A stretch of DNA of 64,000 nucleotides from Microbacterium sp. UFMG61 (GTDB lineage Bacteria > Actinomycetota > Actinomycetes > Actinomycetales > Microbacteriaceae), in contig NZ_JACAFP010000005.1 in assembly GCF_015354505.1 (NCBI RefSeq), positions 1 through 64,000 on the forward strand, in the 5' to 3' direction. Each line of letters begins with the position of its first letter. Position 1 is the first letter of the stretch. Shown in pieces: positions 54,066 through 62,869 of this stretch. The position numbers were made by a program, and so were the translations under genes. Under the pieces are notes generated by a model. It was given only the letters and a program-made list of their open reading frames with translations, did not search any database and had not been told where the DNA came from.

Positions 54066-54150
54066 GATGGTCCTCCCGGCCTTGATCGGTGTGTTGATTC
54101 GACCGTAGGGACAGCATCTATGTGCGGGCTGTGTCCGATATATGGGTTGC

Positions 54151-55185
54151 TTACGCGTCTCCGCCGAACATGCTCGTGACCGAACCGTCCTCGAAGACCT
54201 CGTGGATGGCGCGAGCGAGCAGCGGAGCGATCGGCAGGATCGTGAGCTTGTCCCAGCGACGCGACTCGGTCAGCGGAATCGTGTCGGTGATGACGACCTC
54301 GTCGATCGAGGCGTCCTGCAGTCGCTCGGAGGCCGGGTCGCTGAAGATCGCGTGAGTCGCGGCCACGATCACGCGATGCGCGCCGTTCGCCTTGAGCGCC
54401 TGGGCTGCCTTGACGATCGTGCCGCCGGTGTCGATCATGTCGTCGACGAGAAGGCAGGTGCGACCCTCGACCGCACCGACGATCTCATGCACCGAGACCT
54501 GGTTGGCGACCTTGGGGTCACGACGCTTGTGGATGATCGCCAGCGGGGCGCCGAGGCTGTCGGACCAGGTGTCGGCCACGCGGACGCGGCCCATGTCGGG
54601 CGACACGACCGTGAGGATCTCGCGGTCCGCGGGGCTCAGCGTGCGCTCGAAGTAGTCGAGCAGCACGGGCTTGGCGAAGAGGTGGTCGACGGGGCCGTCG
54701 AAGAAGCCCTGGATCTGCGCGGCGTGCAGGTCGACGCTCATGACGCGATCGGCCCCGGCGGTCTTGAGCAGATCGGCGACGAGGCGGGCGCTGATCGGCT
54801 CACGACCGCGGCCCTTCTTGTCCTGACGAGAGTACGGATAGTACGGAGCGACGACGGTGATGCGCTTGGCGGACGCGCGCTTGGCGGCGTCGACCATGAT
54901 CAGCGCTTCCATGAGCCACTCGTTGACCGGCTCGCCGAAGGTCTGGATCAGGAAGAGGTCGCAGCCGCGGATCGAGACGTCGAACCGGGCGTAGATCTCG
55001 CCGGATGCGAACGTGCGGTGCTCGGTCGGCACCACCTCGGTGCCGAGCGCCGCAGCCACGGCGGCGGTCAGCTCAGGGTGCGAACGGCCACCCGCGACGA
55101 TGAGCCGCTTCTTCGTCTTGGCGACCAGTCCGGGGGCGATGCCGTTGTCCCGGTCCAGATCGACGGTCTTCTTCTTGCGCGCCAT
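54151..55185 (-). CDS. prs: Ribose-phosphate pyrophosphokinase
   Basis: A 344-residue PRPP synthetase. Motifs are FASGEIYARFD, VAPYYPYSRQDKKGRGREPISARL, SVDLHAAQIQGFFDGPVDHLFA and the PRPP loop LLVDDMIDTGGTI. It makes PRPP from ribose-5-phosphate and ATP for nucleotide, His and Trp synthesis. The N-terminus is about 20 residues longer than the common form (MARKKKTVDLDRDNG...), so a start near residue 21 is an alternative. It lies 9 bp after glmU, the common actinobacterial glmU-prs pair. Confidence 0.95.
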   Translation of the reverse strand: MARKKKTVDLDRDNGIAPGLVAKTKKRLIVAGGRSHPELTAAVAAALGTEVVPTEHRTFASGEIYARFDVSIRGCDLFLIQTFGEPVNEWLMEALIMVDAAKRASAKRITVVAPYYPYSRQDKKGRGREPISARLVADLLKTAGADRVMSVDLHAAQIQGFFDGPVDHLFAKPVLLDYFERTLSPADREILTVVSPDMGRVRVADTWSDSLGAPLAIIHKRRDPKVANQVSVHEIVGAVEGRTCLLVDDMIDTGGTIVKAAQALKANGAHRVIVAATHAIFSDPASERLQDASIDEVVITDTIPLTESRRWDKLTILPIAPLLARAIHEVFEDGSVTSMFGGDA

Positions 55186-55194
55186 CGTTTTTGC

Positions 55195-56625
55195 CTACTC
55201 CGCCACTCGGGATCGGGCTGCGGCGTCTGCCGCGCCCGTGCCTGCCCTGTTCTTCTCGACCCAACCCTCGATGTTGCGCTGAGGGGCGACGCTCATGGCA
55301 AGGGATCCGGCGGGCACATCCTTGCGGACCACGGCGCCGGCACCTGTCTTGGCGCCTGCTCCCAGCCTAACGGGCGCGACGAGGGTCGTGTGCGAGCCGG
55401 TGTGCACCTCGTCCTCGACCACGGTGCGGTGCTTGTTCACGTCGTCGTAGTTCGCCGTGATCGTGCTCGCACCGAGGTTCACCCCGCGGCCGATGGTCGC
55501 ATCGCCCACGTACGAGAGGTGCGGGACCTTGCTGCCCTCGCCGATCTCCGCGTTCTTGGTCTCGACATAGGCGCCGATCTTGCCCTTGGCGCCGAGCACG
55601 GTGCCGGGGCGAAGGAACGAGAACGGGCCGACCGTGGCCTCTGCGCCGATCACGGCGAGCGTGGCGTCGGTCCGACGGACGATCGCGTCCTCCCCCACCT
55701 CGCAGTCGACGAGAGTCGTGTCGGGTCCGATGATCGCGCCCTCGGCGATGACCGTCGCCTTCAGGATGTGCGTGTTCGGAAGGATCGTGACATCGGGGGC
55801 GAGCTTCGCATCGTCATCGATCCAGGTCGTCGCCGGGTCGATAATCGTCACGCCCTCGAGCTGCCAGCGGCGCACGATCCGGTCGTTGAGGAGGCGCCCC
55901 ACCAGCGCGAGCTGCGCGCGGTCGTTCACGCCGTAGGTGACGGTCACATCGGACACGACGGATGCGGCGACGCGGTCACCGTCGCGACGGAGGAGGCCGG
56001 GGACGTCGGTGAGATACATCTCGCCCTGCGCGTTGTCGACGCCGATCTCGGGCAGGTAGGTGCGCAGGGTCGCCGCACGGAAGACGTACATGCCCGCGTT
56101 GATCTCGCGCACGGCCGCCTCGTCGGCATCCGCATCCTTCTGCTCGACGATGCGGTCGACGCCGCCGTCGACATCACGGATGACCCTGCCGTATCCCGTC
56201 GGGTCGTCGACCACAGCCGTCATGAGGGTCGCCGGCGCTCCGGATGCCCGGTGCTCGGCGAGGAAGCTCGAAAGGGTGTCGGCATCCGCGAGCGGGCAGT
56301 CGCCCGAGAGGACCAGAACATCGCCGTCGAAGTCGGCGGGAAGCTGATCGATCGCCACCTGCACGGCACGACCGGTGCCGGGGATGTCGTCCTGATCGAC
56401 GAACACGGCTGCCGGGTAGGCCTCGGTGAGTGCCGCGACCACCTGATCGCGCTCATGCCTCACGACGACCTCGATGTGGTCGGCACCCAATCGCGTGGCC
56501 GTGGTCAGCACGTGCCCGACCAGGGGTCGCCCTCCGATCGAGTGCAGCACCTTCGGCAGGCGAGAGCGCATACGCGTGCCCTGTCCTGCGGCGAGGACGA
56601 TGATGGCGAGCTTGTTCCCAGTCAT
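55195..56625 (-). CDS. glmU: Bifunctional UDP-N-acetylglucosamine pyrophosphorylase / glucosamine-1-phosphate N-acetyltransferase
   Basis: A 476-residue two-domain enzyme. The uridylyltransferase domain opens IIVLAAGQGTRMRSRLPKVLH; the C-terminal half is a left-handed beta-helix acetyltransferase with hexapeptide repeats and the active-site region LSYVGDATIGRGVNLGASTITANYD. It makes UDP-GlcNAc for peptidoglycan. The ATG at 56625 lies one base after the 3' end of a tRNA-Gln gene on the same strand, so the ribosome-binding region would be tRNA sequence or absent. Confidence 0.95.
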   Translation of the reverse strand: MTGNKLAIIVLAAGQGTRMRSRLPKVLHSIGGRPLVGHVLTTATRLGADHIEVVVRHERDQVVAALTEAYPAAVFVDQDDIPGTGRAVQVAIDQLPADFDGDVLVLSGDCPLADADTLSSFLAEHRASGAPATLMTAVVDDPTGYGRVIRDVDGGVDRIVEQKDADADEAAVREINAGMYVFRAATLRTYLPEIGVDNAQGEMYLTDVPGLLRRDGDRVAASVVSDVTVTYGVNDRAQLALVGRLLNDRIVRRWQLEGVTIIDPATTWIDDDAKLAPDVTILPNTHILKATVIAEGAIIGPDTTLVDCEVGEDAIVRRTDATLAVIGAEATVGPFSFLRPGTVLGAKGKIGAYVETKNAEIGEGSKVPHLSYVGDATIGRGVNLGASTITANYDDVNKHRTVVEDEVHTGSHTTLVAPVRLGAGAKTGAGAVVRKDVPAGSLAMSVAPQRNIEGWVEKNRAGTGAADAAARSRVAE

Positions 56626-56626
56626 G

Positions 56627-56698
56627 CTCCGCCGCCAGGACTCGAACCTAGACCTCACAGCTCCAAAGGCTGTCGTGCTGCCATTACACCACGGCGGA
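56627..56698 (-). tRNA. tRNA-Gln (anticodon TTG)
   Basis: Read on the minus strand, the 72-nt sequence starts TCCGCCG and ends CGGCGGA plus G, giving a perfect 7-bp acceptor stem. The anticodon arm is ACAGC-CTTTGGA-GCTGT with anticodon TTG, and the T arm is CTAGG-TTCGAGT-CCTGG with one G-U pair. CCA is not encoded. glmU follows directly on the same strand. Confidence 0.95.
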
Positions 56699-56758
56699 CC
56701 ACGGCCCCCGAGAGAGCCGCGGGGTCAAGTCTGCCACGTCCGCATGCCTGCTACCGGC

Positions 56759-56764
56759 GATAAT
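56759..56764 (+). promoter_or_regulatory. -10 box GATAAT, leaderless promoter
   Basis: GATAAT ends 6 nt before the ATG at 56771 of the MarR-family gene. The region is divergent from the tRNA-Gln/glmU transcript. Confidence 0.5.
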
Positions 56765-56770
56765 GGACGG

Positions 56771-57265
56771 ATGACTGAGGCGGATGAGGTTGACCGGATC
56801 GTCGGCGCCTGGAACACGCAGCGCCCCGACCTCGACTTCTCGCCCCTCGAGGTGCTGTCGAGGATGGATCGGCTGACCCGCCTGCTCGACCGCGCGCGGC
56901 GCGACGTCTTCCGTCGCAGCGATCTCGAGGCTTGGGAGTGGGACGTTCTGTCGGCGCTGCGCCGGGCGGGAACACCCTTCCAGCTCTCCCCCAAGCAGCT
57001 GCTGCAGCAGACGCTCGTGTCGAGTGGCACGATGACCAACCGCATCGACCGCCTGGTGGGTCGGCGCTTCGTGCGCCGCGAAGCAGACCCTGCAGACGGC
57101 CGCAGCGTGCTCGTCACACTGACCGACGACGGACGCATCAGGGTGGATGCCGCGATCACCCGCCTCGTCGATGTCGAGGCCGAACTGCTCAAGGCTCTGT
57201 CGCGCGGGGATCGCGACCGGCTGGCCGCGCTGCTGCGCAAGCTCAGCCTCAGCTTCGACGCGTGA
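56771..57265 (+). CDS. MarR family transcriptional regulator
   Basis: A 164-residue winged-helix regulator. The helix-turn-helix and wing are QLSPKQLLQQTLVSSGTMTNRIDRLVGRRFVRREADPADGRSV (about residues 75-120), with helical dimerisation ends. The effector and targets are unknown. The next gene starts 12 bp downstream on the same strand and is a damaged pseudouridine synthase; the two may form an operon. Confidence 0.92.
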   Translation: MTEADEVDRIVGAWNTQRPDLDFSPLEVLSRMDRLTRLLDRARRDVFRRSDLEAWEWDVLSALRRAGTPFQLSPKQLLQQTLVSSGTMTNRIDRLVGRRFVRREADPADGRSVLVTLTDDGRIRVDAAITRLVDVEAELLKALSRGDRDRLAALLRKLSLSFDA

Positions 57266-57277
57266 GGGTCTGACGAC

Positions 57278-58024
57278 ATGGCGATGCTCTCCCCTCTTCC
57301 CGTGCGCGACGGCGTCGGCGCGACGCGTCTGCACGTTCCGTTGAGCGGCGACTGGCCGACCGTCGGCGCCTACATGATCGAGCGCTTCTTCCACCTCGAC
57401 CCGGAGGGGCTGCTCTCGCGCTTCGACCGGGGCGAGATCGTGGCCCGCGACGGCAGACCGCTCACGCGGGAGACCCCACTGGGGGTCGAGGAGTTCATCT
57501 GGTACTACCGCGATCCTCCTGTCGAGACCCGGCTCCCCGTCGAGATCGAGGTCATCCATCAGGACGACGACCTGGTGGTCATCGACAAGCCGCACTTCCT
57601 GCCGACCATCCCCGGCGGGAAGTTCCTGCAGAACTCGGCGCTGATCCGTCTGCGCAACCTGCTCGGCAACGACGAGCTGGCCCCGATCCACCGTCTCGAC
57701 CGGGCGACCGCAGGTGTGCTCATGTTCTCGGCGCGGCCGCAGACCAGAGCTCCGTACCAGCTGATGTTCGAGAAGCGGCAGGTGCAGAAGGTCTACGAGG
57801 CAGTGTCCGCGCGCCCGGCAGAGTGGGACGCATCGCGATTCCCCCTCGTCTATCGCAATCACATCGTCAAGCTCCGCAACGAGCTGAAGGTGCAGGTCGA
57901 CGACGAGCGGGAGCCGAACGCCGAGACGGCGATCGAGGTGATCGACGCCGACGCGCGCGTCGTGCACACGCTGCTGCGCCCGCACAGCGGCAAGATGCAT
58001 CAGCTGCGGGTGCACCTCGCCGCG
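57278..58024 (+). pseudogene. RluA-family pseudouridine synthase, 3' end missing
   Basis: The first 249 codons encode an RluA-type RNA pseudouridine synthase: VVIDKPHFLPTIPGG, IHRLDRATAGVLMFS with the catalytic Asp, and HSGKMHQLRVHLAA near the end. Normally about 45 more residues follow this last motif. Instead the sequence passes at 58024/58025 straight into the complement of the metI stop codon, and the frame runs on antisense through metI to 58831, giving a meaningless 517-codon reading. The C-terminal strand and the stop have been lost by deletion or misassembly. Without them activity is doubtful. Confidence 0.75.
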
Positions 58025-58684
58025 TCAGCGGCGCATGATCTTGCGCGCCAGGCGCGTGCCGAGCATCTGCACGAGGTGCACGAACACCACGATGAGGATG
58101 ATCGCCGCCCACATGACCAACGGCTCGAACTGCCGGAAGCCGTAGATCTGCGCGAAGGCGCCGAGGCCGCCACCGCCGATCAGACCGGCCATCGCCGTCA
58201 TGTCGATCAGCGCGACCACGATGAAGGTGTAGCCGAGGATGAGGGGGCCGAGCGACTCGGGGATCGCGACGGTGAACAGGATTCGCCAGGGGCCGGCACC
58301 CATCGCGCGAGCGGCCTCGATGACCCCCGGCGATACCGAGACGAGGTGCTGCTCGACGATGCGACCGATCGCGAAGGCAGCGGCCAGACCGATGATGAAG
58401 GCTCCTGCCGTGGTGCCGATGCCGGTGCCGACGACCACACGCGCGAACGGCTGCGCCACCGCCATGAAGATCACGAACGGGATGGGGCGGAAGAAGTTGA
58501 CGGCGAGGTTCGCGACGACCGAGACCGGCTTGTTCTGGGCGAGACCGCCCGGGCGTGTGACGTAGAGGATCACGCCGATCGCGAGGCCGAGGATGCCGCC
58601 GAGCACCAGGGCGAACGACGTCATGTACAGCGTCTCGAGTGCGGCCTTCCAGAACTCGGGCCACAGTTCGTTCAGACGATCCAT
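58025..58684 (-). CDS. metI: Methionine ABC transporter permease
   Basis: A 219-residue permease with five or six hydrophobic segments and the EAA-type loop EAARAMGAGPWRILFTVAIPES that contacts the ATPase. It belongs to the MetI family importing D- and L-methionine. It overlaps metN by ATGA. Its C-terminus (LARKIMRR) looks complete even though the neighbouring convergent gene is truncated exactly at its stop codon. Confidence 0.93.
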   Translation of the reverse strand: MDRLNELWPEFWKAALETLYMTSFALVLGGILGLAIGVILYVTRPGGLAQNKPVSVVANLAVNFFRPIPFVIFMAVAQPFARVVVGTGIGTTAGAFIIGLAAAFAIGRIVEQHLVSVSPGVIEAARAMGAGPWRILFTVAIPESLGPLILGYTFIVVALIDMTAMAGLIGGGGLGAFAQIYGFRQFEPLVMWAAIILIVVFVHLVQMLGTRLARKIMRR

Positions 58685-59727
58685 CAGCGCGCCCCCTCTC
58701 CGGCGATCTCCGTGACTTCGACGCGTTCGCTGATTCCTGCGAGCGTGCGGTCGACGACCGCATCCTCGCCGCGGATCGCGAGCGTGAGGTGCCCGAAGGC
58801 CCGCCCGCGGATGTCATTGATGCCGCCGTAGACGAGCTCGAAGTCGAGCCCCGCGCCCGCGAGGTCGAGGAACACCTGGGCCTGCGAGGAGTCGCCGTCA
58901 CGGAACGAGAAGGTGACGAGCCGACCCTGGTGCCGGTCGCGCAGCACCGACAGCTCGGACGGTGTCGGGATGCCCTTCACGACCGTGCCGACGAAGCGCT
59001 GCGACGCGGGGTTCTGCGGGGCCGAGAAGACGTCGAACACGTCACCCTTCTCGATGACACGTCCGTTCTCCATCACGGCCACCTTGGTGGCGATCGTCTG
59101 GATGACGTCCATCTCGTGCGTGATGACCACGATCGTGACGCCCTGCTCCTGGTTGACCCGCTTGAGCAGATCGAGCACCTCGTGCGTGGTCTGTGGGTCG
59201 AGGGCGCTCGTGGCCTCGTCAGCGAGCAGGATCGCCGGATCGGTGGCGAGAGCGCGGGCGATGCCGACGCGCTGCTTCTGTCCTCCTGAGAGCTGTTCGG
59301 GGTACGCCTTGGCCTTGTCGGCCAGGCCGACGAAGCTGAGGAGCTCGGTGACGCGCTTCTCGATGTCGGGTTTCGACCATCCCGCCAGCTTCAGCGGATA
59401 GGCGATGTTCGCCTTGACGCTGCGCGAGGCGAACAGGTTGAACTGCTGGAAGATCATGCCGATCCCCCCGCGGACCTTGCGCAACTCGCTCTCGCGGAGC
59501 GCGGTGACATCAACCCCGTCGACGAGGATCGTGCCGCCGGTCGCGGGTTCGAGTGCGTTGATCAGGCGCACGAGTGTCGACTTGCCCGCACCGGAGTATC
59601 CGATGATGCCGAAGACGTCGCCCTTCTCGATGTCGAGGGTGACGTCGTCGACGGCGACGATCTCGCCGTCGCCCGGGGTGCGGGAGGGGTATGCCTTCGA
59701 CACGTTGGTCAGGCTCACGATGGGCAT
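58684..59727 (-). CDS. metN: Methionine ABC transporter ATP-binding protein
   Basis: A 347-residue ATPase. Walker A is GYSGAGKSTLVRLIN, the signature is LSGGQKQRVGIARAL, Walker B ILLADEATSALD, and a C-terminal ACT-like NIL domain (about 265-347) is the methionine-sensing regulatory domain of MetN. It powers import through MetI. The start at 59727 matches the family (MPIVSLTNVSKAY). A 100-bp gap with two hairpins separates it from metQ. Confidence 0.94.
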   Translation of the reverse strand: MPIVSLTNVSKAYPSRTPGDGEIVAVDDVTLDIEKGDVFGIIGYSGAGKSTLVRLINALEPATGGTILVDGVDVTALRESELRKVRGGIGMIFQQFNLFASRSVKANIAYPLKLAGWSKPDIEKRVTELLSFVGLADKAKAYPEQLSGGQKQRVGIARALATDPAILLADEATSALDPQTTHEVLDLLKRVNQEQGVTIVVITHEMDVIQTIATKVAVMENGRVIEKGDVFDVFSAPQNPASQRFVGTVVKGIPTPSELSVLRDRHQGRLVTFSFRDGDSSQAQVFLDLAGAGLDFELVYGGINDIRGRAFGHLTLAIRGEDAVVDRTLAGISERVEVTEIAGEGAR

Positions 59728-59758
59728 GTGTGCTGCTCCGGTCTGCTTCGGGAACGAA

Positions 59759-59820
59759 GAATCGGGTGACGCACGCAGCGCCACCCGATTCTCTCGCATC
59801 AGGCGGGAGGTTTCCCTCCC
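59759..59820 (-). terminator. Two hairpins in the metQ-metN gap
   Basis: GGGAGG/CCTCCC (59805-59820) and GAATCGGGTG/CACCCGATTC (59759-59791) stand in series after the metQ stop. In a continuing operon they probably act as partial terminators or stabilise the metQ message. Confidence 0.5.
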
Positions 59821-59827
59821 ACCGGAC

Positions 59828-60751
59828 TCACTTCTGCGCTTCGGTGTCCTTCTGGACCTTCTCCAGCGACGACACGAGGTCCTCGACGGGGGTCTGCAGC
59901 GGAACCGCGGTGTCACCCGAGGATTCGATCAGACCGGCCTGGACGTCTTCGTTGGTCTGGAAGATCTCGACGAGCTTGAGGTACGTCTCGTTGTCGGCGT
60001 CCTCGGCGCGCGACGCGAAGATGTTCACGTACGGCAGCGCGTTCGGGTCCTCCGGGTCGTCCTGCGCGATCGCGTCGTCGAAGGTCAGACCGGAGTCCTC
60101 CACGAAGTCGTTGTTGATGATCGCGGCGGCCACATCGGGCAGCGAGGTCGGGATCAGCGCGGCCTCGAGTGCCGTGACCTTGACCTTGGACTTGTCGGTG
60201 TCGACGTCGGCGACGTCGGAGAAGATCGTGCCACCGCTCTTCAGCTCGATGAGACCGGCCGACTGGAGCACGAGGAGGGCACGGGCCTGATTCGACGCGT
60301 CATCCGGAACAGCGACGGTCTCGCCCTCGGGGATGCTGTCGACGTCGTCGTACTTCTTCGAGTAGAGACCCAGCGGGTAGATCGCGGTCGAGCCGATCGG
60401 GGTGAGGTCCGAGCCGGAGTTCACGTTGTAATCGGCCAGGTACACGATGTGCTGGAACTGGTTGAGGTCGATCTCGCCCTCGGTCAGCGCCGGGTTCGGC
60501 TGCTCGTAGGAGCCGAAGTCGACGAGCTCGACCGTGATGCCCTCTTCGGCCGCGGCCTCGACGAAGGGCGCCCACTGCGCGTCGCCCTTGCCGACGACGC
60601 CGACCTTGACGGTCTCGTTCTCGGACGATCCGGAGTCGCCGGAGCCGGCGTCGGAGGATGCCGTCGCGCAGCCCGCGAGGGCGACGAAGAGCGGGACCGC
60701 GGTGAGCGCGGCGATGACGGACGTGGTCCGGCGGGATGCTGTGAAGGACAT
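59828..60751 (-). CDS. metQ: Methionine-binding lipoprotein
   Basis: A 307-residue NlpA/MetQ protein. The signal peptide starts MSFTASRRTTS and ends with the lipobox ALAGC (Cys28); a Gly/Ser-rich spacer leads to KVGVVGKGDAQWAPF and the LNQFQHIVYLADYN substrate-binding segment. It captures methionine for MetNI. The start at 60751 is chosen for its signal peptide; an ATG 45 bp upstream would add an unusual leader. Confidence 0.92.
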   Translation of the reverse strand: MSFTASRRTTSVIAALTAVPLFVALAGCATASSDAGSGDSGSSENETVKVGVVGKGDAQWAPFVEAAAEEGITVELVDFGSYEQPNPALTEGEIDLNQFQHIVYLADYNVNSGSDLTPIGSTAIYPLGLYSKKYDDVDSIPEGETVAVPDDASNQARALLVLQSAGLIELKSGGTIFSDVADVDTDKSKVKVTALEAALIPTSLPDVAAAIINNDFVEDSGLTFDDAIAQDDPEDPNALPYVNIFASRAEDADNETYLKLVEIFQTNEDVQAGLIESSGDTAVPLQTPVEDLVSSLEKVQKDTEAQK

Positions 60752-60843
60752 GGGTGTTCGGGTTCCTCTCTTGGGGGACTCGAACACGTTAGGCATTCAT
60801 ACCCGATCTCGGAGAATCGTGACGTCACAGAGCGTCACAGCGC

Positions 60844-62646
60844 TCAGTCGTACTCCTCGATACCCTGCAGACGCACCTGCTCGAGGTCGAGTCGTGCCGA
60901 GATCCGGCGCACCACGAGGTCATCGACCGTACCGCCGCGCCGCAGTCCGAGCAGCACCTCGCGTTTGCGGTCGAGCAGGGCGAGCTTGAGGCGCGTGTGC
61001 TCCTCGTGGCGCAGCAGCGGCGAGCGCTGCATCACGTCGACGTCGGCGGACGTCGCGATCATCTGCAGCGTCCGGACTTCGACCTCACCGCCGTCGGGAG
61101 CGGGCACTGTGTCGGCGTCTGCGCTCAGAGACGCCGGCGCCGGGACTCCCCCGATGCCGAGCTCTCCGCCGGTCGGCTCGGAACCGGTGGCTCCCAGCGG
61201 ATCGGGCTCGTCGAGGAGCTGGTCGAGGGCACGCGCTTCGGCATCCACGATCTCCTGCTCGCGCGCGAGTGCGCGAGCGTTCGAGAACTCGAGCATCTGA
61301 TAGCCCTCGGCGCGGACCTTGTCGCGGATCTCCTGGCCGACGCCATGCTCGGTGGCGAGGTCGTCGAGCGCGGCGAGGGCCGCACCGGAGATGGCGCGTT
61401 CGGCGAGCTCGTACTCCTCGTCCTCCGCGTGGTCCACGGGGAACCGCGCCCACCGCACGATCGCCGGCAGCAGCGGCCCCTGCACGAGGAGGCTCAGCAG
61501 GATCACACCCGCAGTGACGAAGACGATCTCGTCACGTCCGGCGATCTCCCCCTCCGTCGCACTGGCCGCTGGAACCGACAGCGCGATCGCGAGGGAGACG
61601 GCACCTCGCATCCCCGCGACGGTCGACACCGCCATCGAGCGGGCTCTCGCCCCCTTCGAGGGCCGGGTGCCGGTTCGGCGCTGGAAAGGCATGTTCATCA
61701 GCTGGAACAGGTAGCGCACGACCAGCAGCGTCGCCCACACACCGAGGGTGATGAGGACGAGCCGCCCGATCGCCGCTGCCGAGATCTCGTGCGCGACGAA
61801 CTGCACCTCGAGGCCGATCAGCACGAAGAGGGCGCCGTTGAGCAGGAAGACCCCGAACGGCCAGGCGGCGTCGGCCTGACGCCTCGACGAGGCCGTGGTG
61901 ACGCGGGGCGACACGTACGCGACGATGAGACCGGCGACGACGACGGCGAGAACGCCGGAGGCGTGCACGATCTCGGCGAGCAGGAACGCGGAGAACGGCA
62001 CGAGAAGCAGGGTGACGTTGATCACGACCGTCGACGACGTGCGACGCAGCAGCAGGTAGCCCAGAGCGGCGATCACAGCTCCCGCCGCGATGCCCCCGAT
62101 GTACGAGGTGAGTACCGACATCGTGACTGACAGCGGCGTGATGTTGCCGCCGAGCGCCAGTGACACGGCGATGGCGTAGAGCACCAGCGCGGTGCCGTCG
62201 TTGGTCAGGCTCTCGGCCTTGAGCTTCATGAACATCCGCCGCGGCAGGAGTCGACCGAGCGCGGCGACAGCCGTGGCATCCGGCGGGGCGACGGCGGCCC
62301 CGAGGATGAGCGCGGTCTCCCACGGCATCCCGAACAGAAGCCCGACACCCGCGACGGCGAAAGCGGATGCCACGACGAGCACCGTGCTCATGGGGAGGAT
62401 GTAACGGAAGTCGCGCCGGATGGAACGGAGCGACGTCGTGAGGCTCTCCCAGAACAGCATCACGGGGAGGAACAGCAGCAGCACGGTCTCCGGCGGCAGC
62501 TGGATCTCACGCAACTGCGGGACGAATCCGAGCAACAGCCCGAGGATCACGAGCACCAGGGGCAACGCCAGCCGCACGCGAGGTGCGATCAACGCACCGA
62601 CGAGGATCGTGAGTCCGATCAGGACGGTGACCTCGAGTCCTTCCAT
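60844..62646 (-). CDS. Na+/H+ antiporter, CPA1 family
   Basis: A 600-residue cation/proton antiporter. About twelve hydrophobic segments cover residues 1-400, with the ion-binding region GAAVAPPDATAVAALG and ESLTNDGTALVLYAIAV. The C-terminal 200 residues are soluble and helical (LEFSNARALAREQEIVDAEARALDQLLDEP), a likely regulatory tail. It exchanges Na+ or K+ for protons and supports pH and salt tolerance. GGGAGG precedes the ATG. Confidence 0.93.
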   Translation of the reverse strand: MEGLEVTVLIGLTILVGALIAPRVRLALPLVLVILGLLLGFVPQLREIQLPPETVLLLFLPVMLFWESLTTSLRSIRRDFRYILPMSTVLVVASAFAVAGVGLLFGMPWETALILGAAVAPPDATAVAALGRLLPRRMFMKLKAESLTNDGTALVLYAIAVSLALGGNITPLSVTMSVLTSYIGGIAAGAVIAALGYLLLRRTSSTVVINVTLLLVPFSAFLLAEIVHASGVLAVVVAGLIVAYVSPRVTTASSRRQADAAWPFGVFLLNGALFVLIGLEVQFVAHEISAAAIGRLVLITLGVWATLLVVRYLFQLMNMPFQRRTGTRPSKGARARSMAVSTVAGMRGAVSLAIALSVPAASATEGEIAGRDEIVFVTAGVILLSLLVQGPLLPAIVRWARFPVDHAEDEEYELAERAISGAALAALDDLATEHGVGQEIRDKVRAEGYQMLEFSNARALAREQEIVDAEARALDQLLDEPDPLGATGSEPTGGELGIGGVPAPASLSADADTVPAPDGGEVEVRTLQMIATSADVDVMQRSPLLRHEEHTRLKLALLDRKREVLLGLRRGGTVDDLVVRRISARLDLEQVRLQGIEEYD

Positions 62647-62848
62647 GTGAACCTCCCGGGTACCGCAGGATCATGCTGTGCGATCCCTGTCGGTATCGAA
62701 CCCCGCCCAGAGCACAGCCTCTCGCAGGGCAACGGTATTCCCGCGGCCGCGCGTTCGCCAGGGTGAGATCGGCTCTTCGGTCAGTCGCGCTCTTCCGTCA
62801 GTCGCGCTCTTCCGTCAGTCGCGGTCTTCCGTCAGTCGAGCTCTTCCG
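62647..62848. other. Intergenic region upstream of the antiporter
   Basis: About 200 bp between the ABC-F stop and the antiporter start, both on the minus strand. Most of the right half is the 17-bp tandem array; the left part has the antiporter leader. No further gene is seen. Confidence 0.6.
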
Positions 62849-62869
62849 TCAGTCGAGCTCTTCCGTCAG
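62774..62869. repeat. 17-bp tandem repeat array at the 3' end of the ABC-F gene
   Basis: Units begin at 62774, 62791, 62808, 62825, 62842 and 62859 with an exact 17-bp period (consensus TCTTCCGTCAGTCGNGC); the sixth is partial. On the minus strand each unit contains the final TEELD codons and stop of the ABC-F gene, so the array is made of its own terminus. Confidence 0.93.

Noticed and set aside
54142..56763. 873-codon open frame on the plus strand
   Set aside because: Antisense to prs, glmU and the tRNA; composition (Asp, Arg, His, Val rich) is that of a shadow frame.
58025..58831. C-terminal extension of the pseudouridine synthase
   Set aside because: The sequence is the antisense of metI, rich in His, Asp and Glu, with no resemblance to a pseudouridine synthase domain; treated as run-on after a lost 3' end, not a true fusion.
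60752..60843. Possible SAM riboswitch before metQ
   Set aside because: Only about 90 bp is available and I see no conserved core or paired helices of a known class.
62774..62869. CRISPR array
   Set aside because: The repeat is a continuous 17-bp tandem array without spacers and there are no cas genes.
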